Assembly: GCA_038093515.1 (NCBI GenBank)
Contig: JBBPSI010000019.1
Span: 175,151 to 239,150 of the forward strand
DNA length: 64,000 nucleotides
Source: Butyriboletus loyo
Lineage: Eukaryota > Basidiomycota > Agaricomycetes > Boletales > Boletaceae
Direction: 5' to 3'
Shown here: piece by piece, positions 23,710 through 35,156 of the stretch
Numbering within the stretch: position 1 is the stretch's first letter
Layout: each line of letters opens with the position of its first letter
Program-made: the position numbers and the translations under genes
The notes under the pieces: generated by a model
What the model was told of the DNA's origin: nothing
The model's database searches: none
Seen by the model: the letters and a program-made list of their open reading frames with translations, nothing else

Positions 23710-24544
23710 AGTTGAGTTTCAAATGTAACTGGAACGATTACCGTGCCCATTCATGGCTCGATCGAAGAGCACCCTCGATTCCAATATCTGTCTATTCTCA
23801 TAAATATCAAGCACCGACAGACATACTTGTGAGGTCACGTCTGACTATTCCAGAAACCGGAGAGCCTTCAATGTGTGTTCGTAGTGTTGCCGTCGAGGCG
23901 AAGTAACTTTGAGGTAATTTCGATTCGATTCGAAAGTGAGCCACCTCGATCGATACATCTGAATTGAGTCGAAGTTACCTCGTTCACTTCGCGAAGCAGA
24001 GCTGATCCAGGTGAGATTGACGGTCCTGGGGTGCGGAGTGCACTGATTTCGTACTGATAACTTAGTTGCTGTTAATCTATGTGCTCATTTACTCGCCCCT
24101 GTCCATTCTATTGGTGCTGTCATGTGTAGATGTGAATTCTGATTGACTGGGCTTTCGGCCCGCGTAACTGTACAAAGTAGGTCTCTAACCCTCGTTGCTT
24201 GATCACTTTATTTCGTTTGCTGAAAGCTTGCATTAACGTGTGCAAATGTACTCCATCAAAAGTCGAACGGAGATCTCAATCTCGATGCGTCAAAGCTGAG
24301 TACTCTTTGCAGTGGTTCACGTTTCTGCATCACTGTAACATTCAACGTTCCGTACATTTCGATTCAATATCGTACACAACCATGGTCATCTCAAACAGTT
24401 CCTCTCCAAATCGCTGTGTACTTTGAGGTACTCCATCATTCATAAAGCACAGAAATAAAGTTCCACAGCTGGCTTGGTAGCGGAATCTCTGAGGCTTTGA
24501 CAGTGACCTGTGACGTGATTGGTGTGAGTATCGATTAGTCGTCA
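23710..24544. other. Intergenic, no recognised gene
   Basis: Probable 3' regions of DPB4 and the I66-like gene. Near 23,905-23,990 short palindromic tracts rich in tcgattcg/cgaagt occur. No gene is supported. Confidence 0.4.
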
Positions 24545-25099
24545 TCAATAGACTTTCCCCACAGGAGACTGGGATGTCGGATCGGCCAAAGTCCAGTACC
24601 TCAGCCCAACGCCTGGGCCGGTTTGCGCAATCCTGGCGTATTTTAGTTTGCATGTTAGCGGCGGAATACCACTGCAAAATACAGATAGGCACTGACGTGT
24701 AGGAGTTGCCCGCCCCTCCTTGAATCGACCAGGCGGTTGGCTGCATATTGGCAGATACGAAAACACTCCGATTAAGTACTGTGCTTGGCCGAGAAAGCCC
24801 AGTTTCTTCAACGGCTAGAATATAGGTTCTGTCCGACCCCATGGTGGCGATCCACTGAAAGAGAGCAAGGCTCCAATCAGTATATCATACCATCATATAG
24901 GAAAGGAAAACTCCGAGACTTTGAACGGATAACACGAACGTCGATTGCAGTGAACGAAAACTAGTGGACTCACAACATTGTCTTGGCCGCCCGCGATGAC
25001 AGGGTCCGTGTCCTCGGGACCTTTATATGTGCCCACTGGTAAGGCTGAGGGACTCTGGGCAAGTCGAATCATATATCTCCCATCTGCAAGGATGTTCAT
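24545..25099 (-). CDS. Small beta-trefoil protein, I66-like serine protease inhibitor
   Basis: Three exons, 25099..24974, 24854..24697 and 24632..24545, join to 123 aa. The spacing fits cospin-like I66 inhibitors of mushrooms: an N-terminal DGRYMIRLAQSP strand, PVGTYKG, a W before the repeat DRTYILAVEE, then VFVSANMQPTAWSIQGG and a late YWTLADP. No signal peptide, as usual for these cytosolic defence proteins. It is shorter than typical members (about 140-160 aa), mostly at the C-terminus. The last intron (64 bp) has a gctaac branch site. A related beta-trefoil lectin is the main alternative. Target protease unknown. Confidence 0.55.
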
Positions 25100-25380
25100 T
25101 GTTGGTAAGTGTACTGTATGTAGTAACGATGCGGATTTCTGGATGAGAGGAGTGCGGACGAGCCCCCGCTTTATATGCTCGCTCGTGCAGGTGGCCTGGC
25201 CTCGGCCAATTATTGTGCGCCCGCTTGGTCGGACGAACGCGGTCACCGATAAAGTTCAAGTGTTCCCAGTGATATCTAGTAATGGCGCTCGATATTTTCA
25301 GTTGTACTCCAATCGACGAAACCGCAAAGGGGTGCTTGAGGGAGTGGAGGCGATGGTGAGTGCTTCGAACGCCTCATGCT

Positions 25381-26070
25381 GGTTCACCTGACCTTGCCGC
25401 TCATGTTACGCCGCAACGCACAGCCAGCTTTGGGGTAATGCGGGACGGTCTGGGGGGGGAGAAGTCGGACGACATCATGCCCCTGACTTGCTCGGTGGTA
25501 CCTACTACCTTGTCGAAAGTTCAACTATCGAGTATTGAGTGTCCAGTCCAGACGGAACCTCGAAGACCGTCACAGGTTCGAGTGATCCAATTCCTACCAT
25601 GGAATCGCATGCGACGCGAGGAATGACCAGCTGGTCAAAGCCTCGTACCAAAGGTGTACGTCGAACGTTTGGGCTGTGAGCGCGTGAGCCACGTACTTAC
25701 TTAATTTGGTCCAAATGGATGTTACATAATTCAACAGAGACTTCCTCATTGCAAAGGCACAGCGTAACGTGATCGCTTGACTACTCTACCGCAGGTTATT
25801 TGAGAGTTCCGATTGGGTGATGGGTCGGCTACGTTTGCAGATGTCCCCTATCCTGCTGCCCATCGACAACCTACTGCTCATCACTGAATTCGCAACAAAG
25901 GACCCGTGAGGAATGCGAGTCCCCGTTGCGCGATCTGGTTAAGGCGACAGTGCTTCGACGACAACGTGCGTAAGAATGAAGAATTCACCATCTTGATTCT
26001 TGACAGGATATCGACGCAGCCTTGCGCTTGCGGTTTACCAAAGGTATTGAAATCAATTGCAATTTCGACC
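25381..26070. repeat. Diverged duplicate segment, copy 1
   Basis: Starts ttcacctgaccttgccgctc. It matches 26,728-27,301 in blocks: the first 80 bp (with a shared run of Gs after ggtctg), and the block around gcgcgatc...gtgcgtaagaa...gaattcacca. Identity within blocks is roughly 70-85 percent by eye, with gaps between. Confidence 0.65.
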
Positions 26071-26727
26071 ACTTCGTCGTTGCGCTTAGGGACGGCGTAC
26101 GTTCACACACGCACATCTCGTCTCCCGCCCTCCATCGTCCGAGCATCCATCTACGGACGTCGCGATCGCTCATTTCCTCCTCTTGCCTTCTCTTTCCTCT
26201 TCTTAGCCCTTGCTCTCAAGCAAGCCATTTCTCTCTATCTAGTTAGACAAGCGAGTCCTCGTATGTCACGATGCAGCTCTCCTATGTACTGAACGGACAG
26301 ACGCAAGACCGTACGGTGAGTTGGATAATTGATTCACGTCATCAGGCGTTAGTCTTTCCAAGATCAACATCGCCACCTCAAAGGTCCTTGACACGACCCC
26401 GAGTTTCTTGTTCGGTATCGCTGCCCAAAGGCAGCAGAGGACTAATTTGCGAGAAAATCCACTCCTCGGATCTCTTGTGGACTATTGGAGAAGTAGACAC
26501 GGTCAGCTATATCACGACATGATCGTAATGCACTGTTTTACTCAATCACTCTACAGACATTCGCGCCATCGGAATACTATGAGCGTGAGGTGCACACATC
26601 GGCCGTCGCGTATCCCGTTTTCGAGCATAGAAGGAAATCAAAAGACAAAGTACCTGCGTAGTCCTCGTTTCGTGCCTTTCCCTCGCGACGTCTGCTCACT
26701 GAGTCCAGATAACGTATCTCATAATGC

Positions 26728-27301
26728 TTCACCTGACCTTGCCGCTCACGTTAGGCCGTAACGTGCAGTCGGCATTGAGGTAATGTGGGGCGGTCTGGGG
26801 GGAAAGAGAGGACAACATCGTGCTCCAGCCCTGCTCGGTATCTTGTTAAAATATATCAGGGGTTCGATTCCAACAGAACCCCAAGGATTCCATGCCTATC
26901 GTGGAATAATCAGGTTGCGTCCGAAATGATGGGCGCAAGGAATGATTCGAAGCCTGATGGGCCAAAGGTGATGTCCGATGTTTCAATGGGTGAGCCACGT
27001 CATTTGGTTCCCCTGATGGATGTCAATTCCTACTTTGCCGCCACCATTGCTGACAACCTACTCGGCTCATCATTAAATTGTCACAATGTCAAAATTTGGC
27101 TGTGTGCGTCCCGTGATGTGGTGTGGAATCATGCGGAATGCAAACCCCCGCTGCGCGATCCGGGTAAACAGCAGTGTTTCGACGTGCGTAAGAACAAGGA
27201 ATTCACCATGTTCCCCCAGTCAGCTCGAATTAATTAAAATAATGATTGACAGGATGATGCATGTATGGGGGGTTCCCAAAGGGACTGAAACCAATTGTAG
27301 T
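26728..27301. repeat. Diverged duplicate segment, copy 2
   Basis: Partner of 25,381-26,070, in the same orientation and about 1.35 kb downstream. Same block order. No coding frame is shared between the copies, so an old non-coding element is the best reading. Confidence 0.65.
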
Positions 27302-28025
27302 TCTGTGATGGGCCACTCTGAGTTTGGCTGAGATGACCCATTGGTTGAGAATGTAGCTGGACACAATCTGATCGACTCGATTGGGGCGTCACGGTTTTTT
27401 TTGGCTGTCTCGGATGTTTTACCGTTCGGGTCAGCGGTGGATCTTGCACGATCACCACCAAATCATGAAATAAAAGGGCGCCAAGGATCAGAGCACACCC
27501 AAGCGACCAGCGAAACAGGCACCTAAGAATTAAGGTGCCACGCCAGACCACACATGACGCATGTTGACCGCTTCAACTTGATCCGGCTTTATCATAGACA
27601 TGGATGATAAAGAAACCTTCGGACGGGGACATTCGGTAGCGATGTGGAGAATTCTCATATGTATGAGCATTGTTGTCATGTTCACAGTAGCAAACAGAGA
27701 GGTGCTCAAAACTGAAATGTTGGGGACAGCTTTCAGTGTCACAGTTGTGATCAGAAAGGAAGAAGGCAGAATGAACCGACAAAGCTAGAACGGGGTTTTA
27801 GTGGCAGCAAATGTCAAGCGCTCAAGCGCTCACAGTTGCCTGCCTGCATGATCGATCACACTGAATGCTAGTTTTCCCAAACCAGACCTAAAATAAAACT
27901 CCGTGAACAGACGACAATTGTTCTGATCATACGGAGACTGAATGTGGGCATTTCTCCCTCGAAACCTTCCTCCAGTATGGTCAGAGTTAACTTTTAGGAC
28001 GACGTGGCAATCGTCCGGCGTGTGC

Positions 28026-28130
28026 GGAAAATGCAAAATCCAGTTTCGCCCCAGCACAAACTGCCGGAAAGGACCCCAGAAGCAGCCCTAGACACGTTCG
28101 TGCCAGGCGAAACTGGATTTTGCATTTTCC
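28026..28130. repeat. Perfect 25-bp inverted repeat (hairpin)
   Basis: 28026..28050 and 28106..28130 are perfect reverse complements. Pairing continues into the loop with few mismatches (gcacaaac against gcacgaac), giving a stem of about 35-40 bp. It could form a small-RNA-type hairpin transcript or be a MITE relic. Confidence 0.85.
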
Positions 28131-30012
28131 ACGGACTTTTTGCAAACCGGTCCACAGTCTCGACCGTTTGAATCTCAAGCGGATAGAGACTCAGACTCGG
28201 GTTCTGATGACGAGCTTGATACTCTGACATACACATACCCGTCTTCGATCGATGATGGTGCCCGCTGGCTCGATAAAACAACGAAATTTGCGTGGATGCT
28301 GTTCATGCCGAGCGGGGAAGGTTCACGATAAGTGGTAGAACCGACATTGACCTAACATCGCCGGTCTTCCGTGAGGTATTTGAGGAGATGTCGATGTCGA
28401 ACATCCAAGCGCCTGCGACGGCAAAAAAAAAAAGACAATCCATTGACGGCCAAGGCCTGTTCCAATGGTAAACTGGCCTTATTTTCCCAGATTTACTCAA
28501 ATTACTTTACTTCTACATGTAAATCAGTGTAAATTTGCCCGTCTGTTATGGCACTTAGGGTAAATTTACCGGTAAACTTGGACAAAATGAATTGCTGCGG
28601 AGATTAAATTCAATAGTTTTGTGCTTCGGTCGGCGTTCTTGTTAAGCACTTGCTGCCATCAAACACTTGCCAGGTATTCACAGTCACATTCAAAGCGATG
28701 TCAAGTGCGTTCCTGTCGGGATCAATGACATCAATGTGCCAGCAGGATAGTGTACAGCTCACAAGGTAGAGATAAATTACGCTATCCAGCAAGACAAAGA
28801 TCGTCCATGAGTGGTACACGTCACTGCCACGTACACAGAGACCATCGGAGCAAATACTGTATGGTTATTCAAGCTTCGGACCTTCAGCAGCGCGCAGGAA
28901 GCATGTTGGCCTTTGAGTCCCAAGCCTTTCAAACCCGGCCACTGGCAGCAGCACCCCACTAAAGATCGTAAGTTATCATCTGCTAGTAGGCGGAGCTCAC
29001 GCATTACAGGTACCGTAGGTGGAAACAAGTTGCGACCAGTAAACAGGATCCCATCGATACACGAACTTTAATGTTCTTAGCCTTGAGCCTGCTGGCATCG
29101 ATGATACGCCATCTACAATCCGCGTGGACGTTGCGATTCGAGCTCCACAATCAAACGGTGGACCACATGGCATTGACGAGCGGTCAAATCTGGAAACCTG
29201 ACCAAACTAGCTTGAAGACCCGAAGACTCTGTTCTCGAATATCATAAGATCAGCGGCGATAATAAACTATCACGAGTGGCGTGGTAATTGGACATTGATA
29301 ATCCCACCGACAAAATCGTCGAGTATCAATGTTTCATAGAAGTCGAACCATCGTCAGACATGTCCTTGTTTGGAGTCAATTCCGAATCAAAGAGGCAATT
29401 GTGTTAATGGATTTTTGAGTAGACTTCTCCGGGGAATTGGCTCCTCGGTGCCAATTGAGGTTATCAGACTCGGGACATGAATCACGACATTGATTTTCAT
29501 TCCACGTTCGTAGCTGAGAAAAGGATATTAACTGGTTTCTGCAGGTCCAGTGCAATGCCACACCTTGTGATCTGGAAAGTTTGTTTCGATAGATGAACCT
29601 TGCGCCAGCGTTAGCAATGGCAGACCGCCCGAGGTGGCTGCATCCATGTCGCTTCGCCATGTGAGAGGTAAGTACTTGACTGACCAGTCACCCATGGGAC
29701 TTCCACCACTTTGGTTTTTCCCTGTGCAAACCCATGCGATTACAATATACTCCCGATGGACGGCCACGAGTGGTTATCTCGCATGGGGAATGCATGGACT
29801 GTGAGGCGATATCTCTGGTGAGCATGATACATTATTCAAGACCCTGCAGGTGACTCGGAGAAGGCTATATGAAGCCAAAAAGTCTACTATATACTCTTCA
29901 GGGTTCGCGCCAGCACCGTGTCCCCACAAGCATCTGGTTCATGAGGTACTACGTGGACCGATGTCATTGGGTTCGTCCTCACTTGCACGTCCGCGTAGAG
30001 ATATGGTCCGAG

Positions 30013-30019
30013 TATAAAA
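30013..30019 (+). promoter_or_regulatory. TATA box of GH18 copy B
   Basis: tataaaa, 76 bp before the ATG, in a promoter segment conserved with copy A. Confidence 0.55.
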
Positions 30020-30094
30020 CGCAGCGGAATCATACTCGATGGGTAGGCATTGCGGTTCTCTGGCGTCTCATCTTCAGCTCCTTCTATCAGCATC

Positions 30095-31561
30095 ATGGTG
30101 TTTTTTTACTCTGGTGTGACCGTGGCTCTCGCGGCCTTTTCTCTCCTCGGATCAACCCTGGCCGTTCCGCTCGTCGACAAGCTGGAGAGCCTCAGTCCAG
30201 GAGCTCGTGACCTTCTGAAGAGGTCGACCCCCGCTGCACCTCGCTTCGTCGTCTACGATGATGCCTGGGTCAACCCCCTCCCGTCTACTGCACAACTCAA
30301 GGTGGGCAGATATTCACACACATCTTCGCTCGCTGACGTTCCTTCAACGTAGGGGTACAATGTCTAGTGAGTGATTGTCGTAAGGCATGGGTGCAGCACG
30401 ACTAATAACGTCGCAGTGCCCTGTCCTTCTGGCTGCTCTCCGGGCCAGCTGACATGGCACTGGGATGGCAAGAACTTACAGCCAGCCAGCGTACTACATA
30501 CCTGCAGGAGTACAACGCAGCTGGAATTTCGTTGATTGTGTCTGCATTCGGGTCTACCGATACACCGACTTCATCGGGAACTAACGCCGTCACTGTTGCC
30601 AATAATTTGGCTTCCTGGGTGCTCCAGTATGGTCTTCAGGGAGTTGACATTGATTACGAAGTACTGATTCATCGCTCTGGATATGACGGTAAACCAACGA
30701 ATTTCTTTGGTGGTGTGCTAGGACTTTGCTGCATTCGATGGTACCGGAGGGACCGCTGAGTCGTGGCTAATTTCCCTGACTCAGCAACTCCGGACGAAAC
30801 TTCCTCAAGGACAATATATTCTCAGTCATGCCCGTGAGTTATCAATCTCGCATATGCAAGCAGAAACTGAGTTTACTTCGCAGCCGTCGCTCCTTGGTTC
30901 TCTCCCAGCATTTGGAGCGGAGGAGGATACCTACAAATCCACAAAAGTGTAGGGTCTCTGATTGATTGGGTGCGTTATGGCATGTCATGTACAGGCCATT
31001 GAACTGACTACCGGCTTCAGTACAACGTCCAAGTATGACCAATAAATTATCACTCTCCAGACATACGCTGACGTAGAGGTCTGATCATATTTCTAGTTCT
31101 ATAACCGTAAGCGGGTGATTTGTTACTGCCACAGGTTGAGAAGCTCAAGCTTGTTTGACAGAGGGAACGTCAGAGTACACGACCTGCTCTGGTCTCCTCA
31201 CTGCGTCCTCATCGACTTGGCCTGGAACCGCGCTGTTCCAAATCTCCGCCAACGGTGTCTCTCTCAACAAACTTGTGATTGGTAAGCCAGCTACGGCTTC
31301 AGACGCCAGCAATGGATACATGTCCACCGCAACGCTCGCTTCGTGTGTGTCCCAAGCTCATGCCTCTGGATGGAGTAAGTTCAATGCTCTCCATGTAAAG
31401 AAATTGTAATTAAGGACCTCCTACAGATGGCGGTGTGATGGTTTGGCAAGTACGTTTCGGATTGTTTGTACCTCAAAATCAGTCTAGATTAATGCATTCC
31501 TTGATAGTACCCTGACGCACCATCAGCCTGGATCACCGCTGTCCGCGGTAGTACGTTCTAA
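30095..31561 (+). CDS. GH18 family secreted glycoside hydrolase, copy B
   Basis: Paralogue of the copy at 12,213, in the same orientation about 18 kb away. All ten exons and splice sites are kept, beginning 30095..30301 and ending with the exon that stops at 31559..31561; about 324 aa. Signal peptide and GVDIDYE with the catalytic Glu at an exon end are present. Differences include NPLPSTAQLK, TDTPTSSGTNAV and WNGGVMVWQ. The exon after the catalytic motif starts DFAAFDGTGG in place of DLTAFDGTGG. It has the stronger TATA box. No disabling change was found. Confidence 0.87.
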
Positions 31562-31869
31562 GGAAATTGTGTACTAGTAAGCTTTCAGAAAGGAATTTTG
31601 AATGTAATCATATAGTTGTACAGCTATAAATCATGTTGTATCCTTTTCGGATGGGTGTGTATTTCCAGAGCTTCGTGGGCGTGGTGAACGATCCTCCGAG
31701 TGGGTTGGAGCAAGGAATGTCCATCTTGAGTCCCTTGACTCTTTGATCTGCCTGCGTAGGCTACTGGTCGGAGTGGCGGATTACAATTTTTTTTTTCTGC
31801 TATCGTGAGCGCTCCGCGCCACGGGTCTTAGACGCAACGTTGAGGAGAAATGCACGCTTGGAGAACGGT

Positions 31870-32434
31870 GATGTCGATGATGTTTTGTACATTGATCGCT
31901 GCCGAGGCGGGCCCGGGACTCGGATGCCACGTCACCAGCAAAAACATTCTCAACCTAATCAGCCACCTCGTTGTGCAAATGTCGACGCGGAGGATCTCTT
32001 CGTGGACGTTCATCGTGGACGTATAATCTCGTGTGACCTCCTCCTTTCCAGCGGGCACGATCCTCCCAGATTCGTCACTGGGTATCCCGATTCCTTTCTA
32101 CTTCCTACCTGCACCCTCATAACCTGATGTGGCTCCGTCTCCTCTAGGCATGGGGTATCGACGTGTCACGTTCGGGGGCACTGTCCTCCAAAACGAGCTT
32201 GCAAAGAACAAGCTGCCTGTGTCATTTGGTATCGAATGCGTCCCGCAAGGACTGCCATGATCCATCATGTACGCGTTCATCCCCGAGCTCTTCACGTTCC
32301 ATTCGCAGACCAGGCTCGATGTCCAAGCTACCTTTTCTGAGAGTCTTGCGGTGCTGTGGCAAGTCCTGGCTAGCATCAGTACCATCGGATTCGTCACATC
32401 CATGTGCATGAAGAGGCTCCCGCTTAGTACCTAG
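31870..32434 (+). pseudogene. MFS transporter C-terminal relic
   Basis: From 32,150 the frame reads VTFGGTVLQNELAKNKLPVSF, then after a TGA continues YAFIPELFTF...DVQATFSESLAVLWQVLAS...IGFVTSMCMKRLP to a stop at 32432. This is the pattern of the last two membrane spans of fungal DHA-type (TRI12/azole-resistance-like) MFS exporters: VGGTVLQN, then YAAIP, then a helix ending MKEVP. A possible earlier piece lies at 31,870-32,010 (AGPGLGCHVTSKNIL). The front of the protein is missing and the frame is broken. Confidence 0.5.
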
Positions 32435-33121
32435 GCTACTCCGGGGAGTGCGTACTCTCACCGCGCTCAGGTCATGCGCTCGAAGCTAGTCATAGTGTGT
32501 TAAAGCGCCATATTTCCGAGACTTTAGATTCAGAAGTGCCACACAGCTCGTGCCGAGAAACGCATATATATATATATTGGCATCGGACGCGAATGACAGT
32601 TCCGATTCTTCCGAAGACTTTTTGCCGGGGTTGGTGGAATTATGAAGGGTTCAAGAGAGCCTCAGCAAGAGTTGTTTGTGAGCGAGATGTATGATGCAAA
32701 TGTGACACACTCACCACTGACATATGTATCAAATGGCCAACAAAAGAAGGGCCATATCCAAGGGCGATAATAGTGTGACAATTGCCGTCCTAAGTAGGCG
32801 AACGGTCACATTGCGAAGAGTCCAAGCAAAGATAAAGCCGCTTTCTAGGATTGCAAACCTTCACCTGTTTTTCCGAAAGCCCGACGGTCAGAGATACAAA
32901 AGTACAATCATACCTAATAGTGTCTTCTTTCTACCACAATTTTATAGTGAGAGATGAGCCAAATTCGAATTTTATCTTATCACTAGTCGGTATCGCCCAC
33001 GCCATCCCACTCCGAGCGTCTCCGTGCGGTGATTCAAGGATAGACTGGAATCGCTTTTCTTCACTGAAGCTCGTGTCCTCTCCCTTTTTTGTTCTTTCTC
33101 GAGAAGCACGCCGATCGCATC
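32435..33121. other. Intergenic, promoter side of iPGM
   Basis: A short (AT)n tract lies near 32,565. No gene recognised. Confidence 0.4.
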
Positions 33122-34998
33122 ATGGCTGAAGTCAAGAAAACTGAAGTCAAGAACAAGGTTTGCCTCATGTACGCTCTCCTTGCTCCGATCATATTCCCCG
33201 AAACTCGCCCTTATCTCTCGTTCGAACAGCGTCCACGATGGCTGGGGAATCGCACCCAAGAAGGGCATGAAAGGAGATGCCATCGACGCGGCTGATACCA
33301 CCAACATGGATACCATCGCCAAAAATCACGCATACCGCACTCTCTTTGCACATGGAAACGCGGTCGGACTGAACGATGGCCTCATGGGGAACTCAGAGGT
33401 CGGGTACGCCATTCTCGATTCGGATTCGCATATTTGCGTTTGTCTCTGCTCTGACGCTGCTGTGATGCGATCTTGACTAGACACCTCAATATTGGCGCTG
33501 GCCGGATCGTCTGGCAGGACATCGTCCGCATCGATGTGGCGATCGCAAAAAGACAGTTTCACCAGAACCAGACGATCCTCGAGAGCACGAAGCGCGCTAA
33601 AGAGGGGAATGGACGTCTGCATCTACTCGGTTTGGTATGTATATAGGAATACGCTATGTGTTGCGATCTTTGACGTCGTACTTACAAGGTCTCGGATGGT
33701 GGTGTTCACTCCCACATCAATCATCTCAAAGCCCTCCTTGAGACCGCCAAACAATCTGACGTGCCTCACACCTACGTTCACTTCTTTGGTGACGGACGTG
33801 ACACTGCTCCAGCATCAGCCAAGGGTTATGCCGAGGACTTGCTATCTTTCATAAAGTCCGAAACGTACGGTGAACTGGCTACTGTAGTCGGCCGATACTA
33901 TGCCATGGATCGTGACAAGCGCTGGGAGCGTGTCAAGATCGCTGTCGAGGGCCTCGTTGACGGTAAAGGTGAAAAGACGGAAGATGTACTCAAGACCATC
34001 CAGGAGAGGTACGACAATAAAGAGACCGACGAATTCTTGAAGCCCATCATCGTCAATGGTGCTGACGGACGCATCAAGGAGGGAGACACATTGTTCTTCT
34101 TCAACTACCGCTCAGATCGCATGCGTGAGATTGTAAGCGTCATCGGACTACCAGACAAGCCCATAGAAGTGAACATCCCCAAAGATCTTGTAAGCGTCTC
34201 CTTTTATCGTTAGTGCTTGGCGACTGACTAACAGCGGACCAGCACATTACGACAATGTCCCGCTATAACGCCGAGTTCCCATTCCCGGTAGCTTTCCCGC
34301 CCCAAGCAATGACGAACGTGCTTGCAGAATGGCTATCCAAAGAGGGTCTTTCCCAAGCCCACATTGCTGAGACAGAGAAATACGCACACGTCACCTTCTT
34401 CTTTAATGGTGGTGTAGAGAAACAATTCCCCTCCGAAGAACGCCACTTGATTGCTTCTCCGAGGGTCGCGACATACGACTTGCAGCCACAAATGAGCGCC
34501 CAGGAAGTGGCAGACAAAGTCGCTGAGGTAGTTTCGACCAAGAAACACGAATTCGTCATGTGCAACTTTGCACCTCCTGACATGGTAGGGCACACGGGTA
34601 TATACGAGGCTGCTGTCAAGGCAATCACGGCAACAGACAAGGCTGTCGGGACGATCTACGAGGCGTGCGAGAAGGCTGGATATGTCTTACTCATCACGGC
34701 TGATCACGGAAACGCGGAGCAGATGGTGAATCCAGAGACCGGAGCACCGCACACGGCGCACACGACGAACAAGGTCCCGTTCATAATGACTGGAAAGGGT
34801 CTTGAGTTTATCCAGGACGAAGAGGGTGCGACGTCGCCGGAGGAAGCGGGCGCGTTGGCAGATGTTGCTCCGACCGTGCTTGCAATTTTGGGACTGCCGC
34901 AGCCTGACGGTGAGTAATGGTTGTCGATCTTATAATCTTCTTGACTGATGTACTTTCTTGTAGAGATGACCGGGCGATCGTTGTTGAAGAAGAATTAG
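33122..34998 (+). CDS. 2,3-bisphosphoglycerate-independent phosphoglycerate mutase
   Basis: Cytosolic glycolytic enzyme converting 3- to 2-phosphoglycerate with two Mn ions and a phosphoserine intermediate. Six exons: 33122..33168, 33230..33403, 33481..33634, 33689..34189, 34243..34909, 34964..34998, giving 525 aa, the normal size. Seen motifs: LIVHDGWGIAP (metal Asp), GLMGNSEVGHLNIGAGR with the nucleophile Ser, SDGGVHSHINHL, HFFGDGRDTAP, FFNYRSDRMREI, CNFAPPDMVGHTG, ITADHGNAEQM and HTAHTTNKVPF. All catalytic residues expected for the family are present. It ends EMTGRSLLKKN. The next gene starts only about 160 bp downstream. Confidence 0.96.
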
Positions 34999-35156
34999 AA
35001 ACTGTACATAGAGTCTACGCACCATCATCAGAATACAAATTCGACTTGAGGCCTTACACCGCCACACCGCTCTAGGGCATCACATGATATGACGTTGCGC
35101 GGCTGATTAGTGTGACCCCCTCTCCAACTCCTATTTTTCTCTCTGTCCACCAATAA

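Larger units (their letters stand above)
25100..30012. other. Gene-poor stretch of decayed repeats
   Basis: About 4.9 kb with no gene I can name. It holds two diverged copies of a segment (25,381-26,070 and 26,728-27,301), a strong hairpin (28,026-28,130), an AT-rich patch (28,490-28,600) and short open frames near 28,811 and 29,528 without motifs. Confidence 0.45.

Noticed and set aside
24342..24842. 166-codon read-through frame of the inhibitor gene
   Set aside because: Using the gtcagt...gccag intron gives a compact protein with conserved YWTLADP, whereas read-through adds unrelated sequence.
26271..26522. Possible small spliced gene starting MQLSYVLNGQTQD
   Set aside because: The only good donor and acceptor leave a 30-bp intron and do not join the better-looking downstream frame.
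26861..26871. ggttcgattcc, a tRNA B-box match
   Set aside because: The flanks do not form a T-stem, acceptor stem or anticodon arm, and the aligned duplicate at about 25,500 lacks it.
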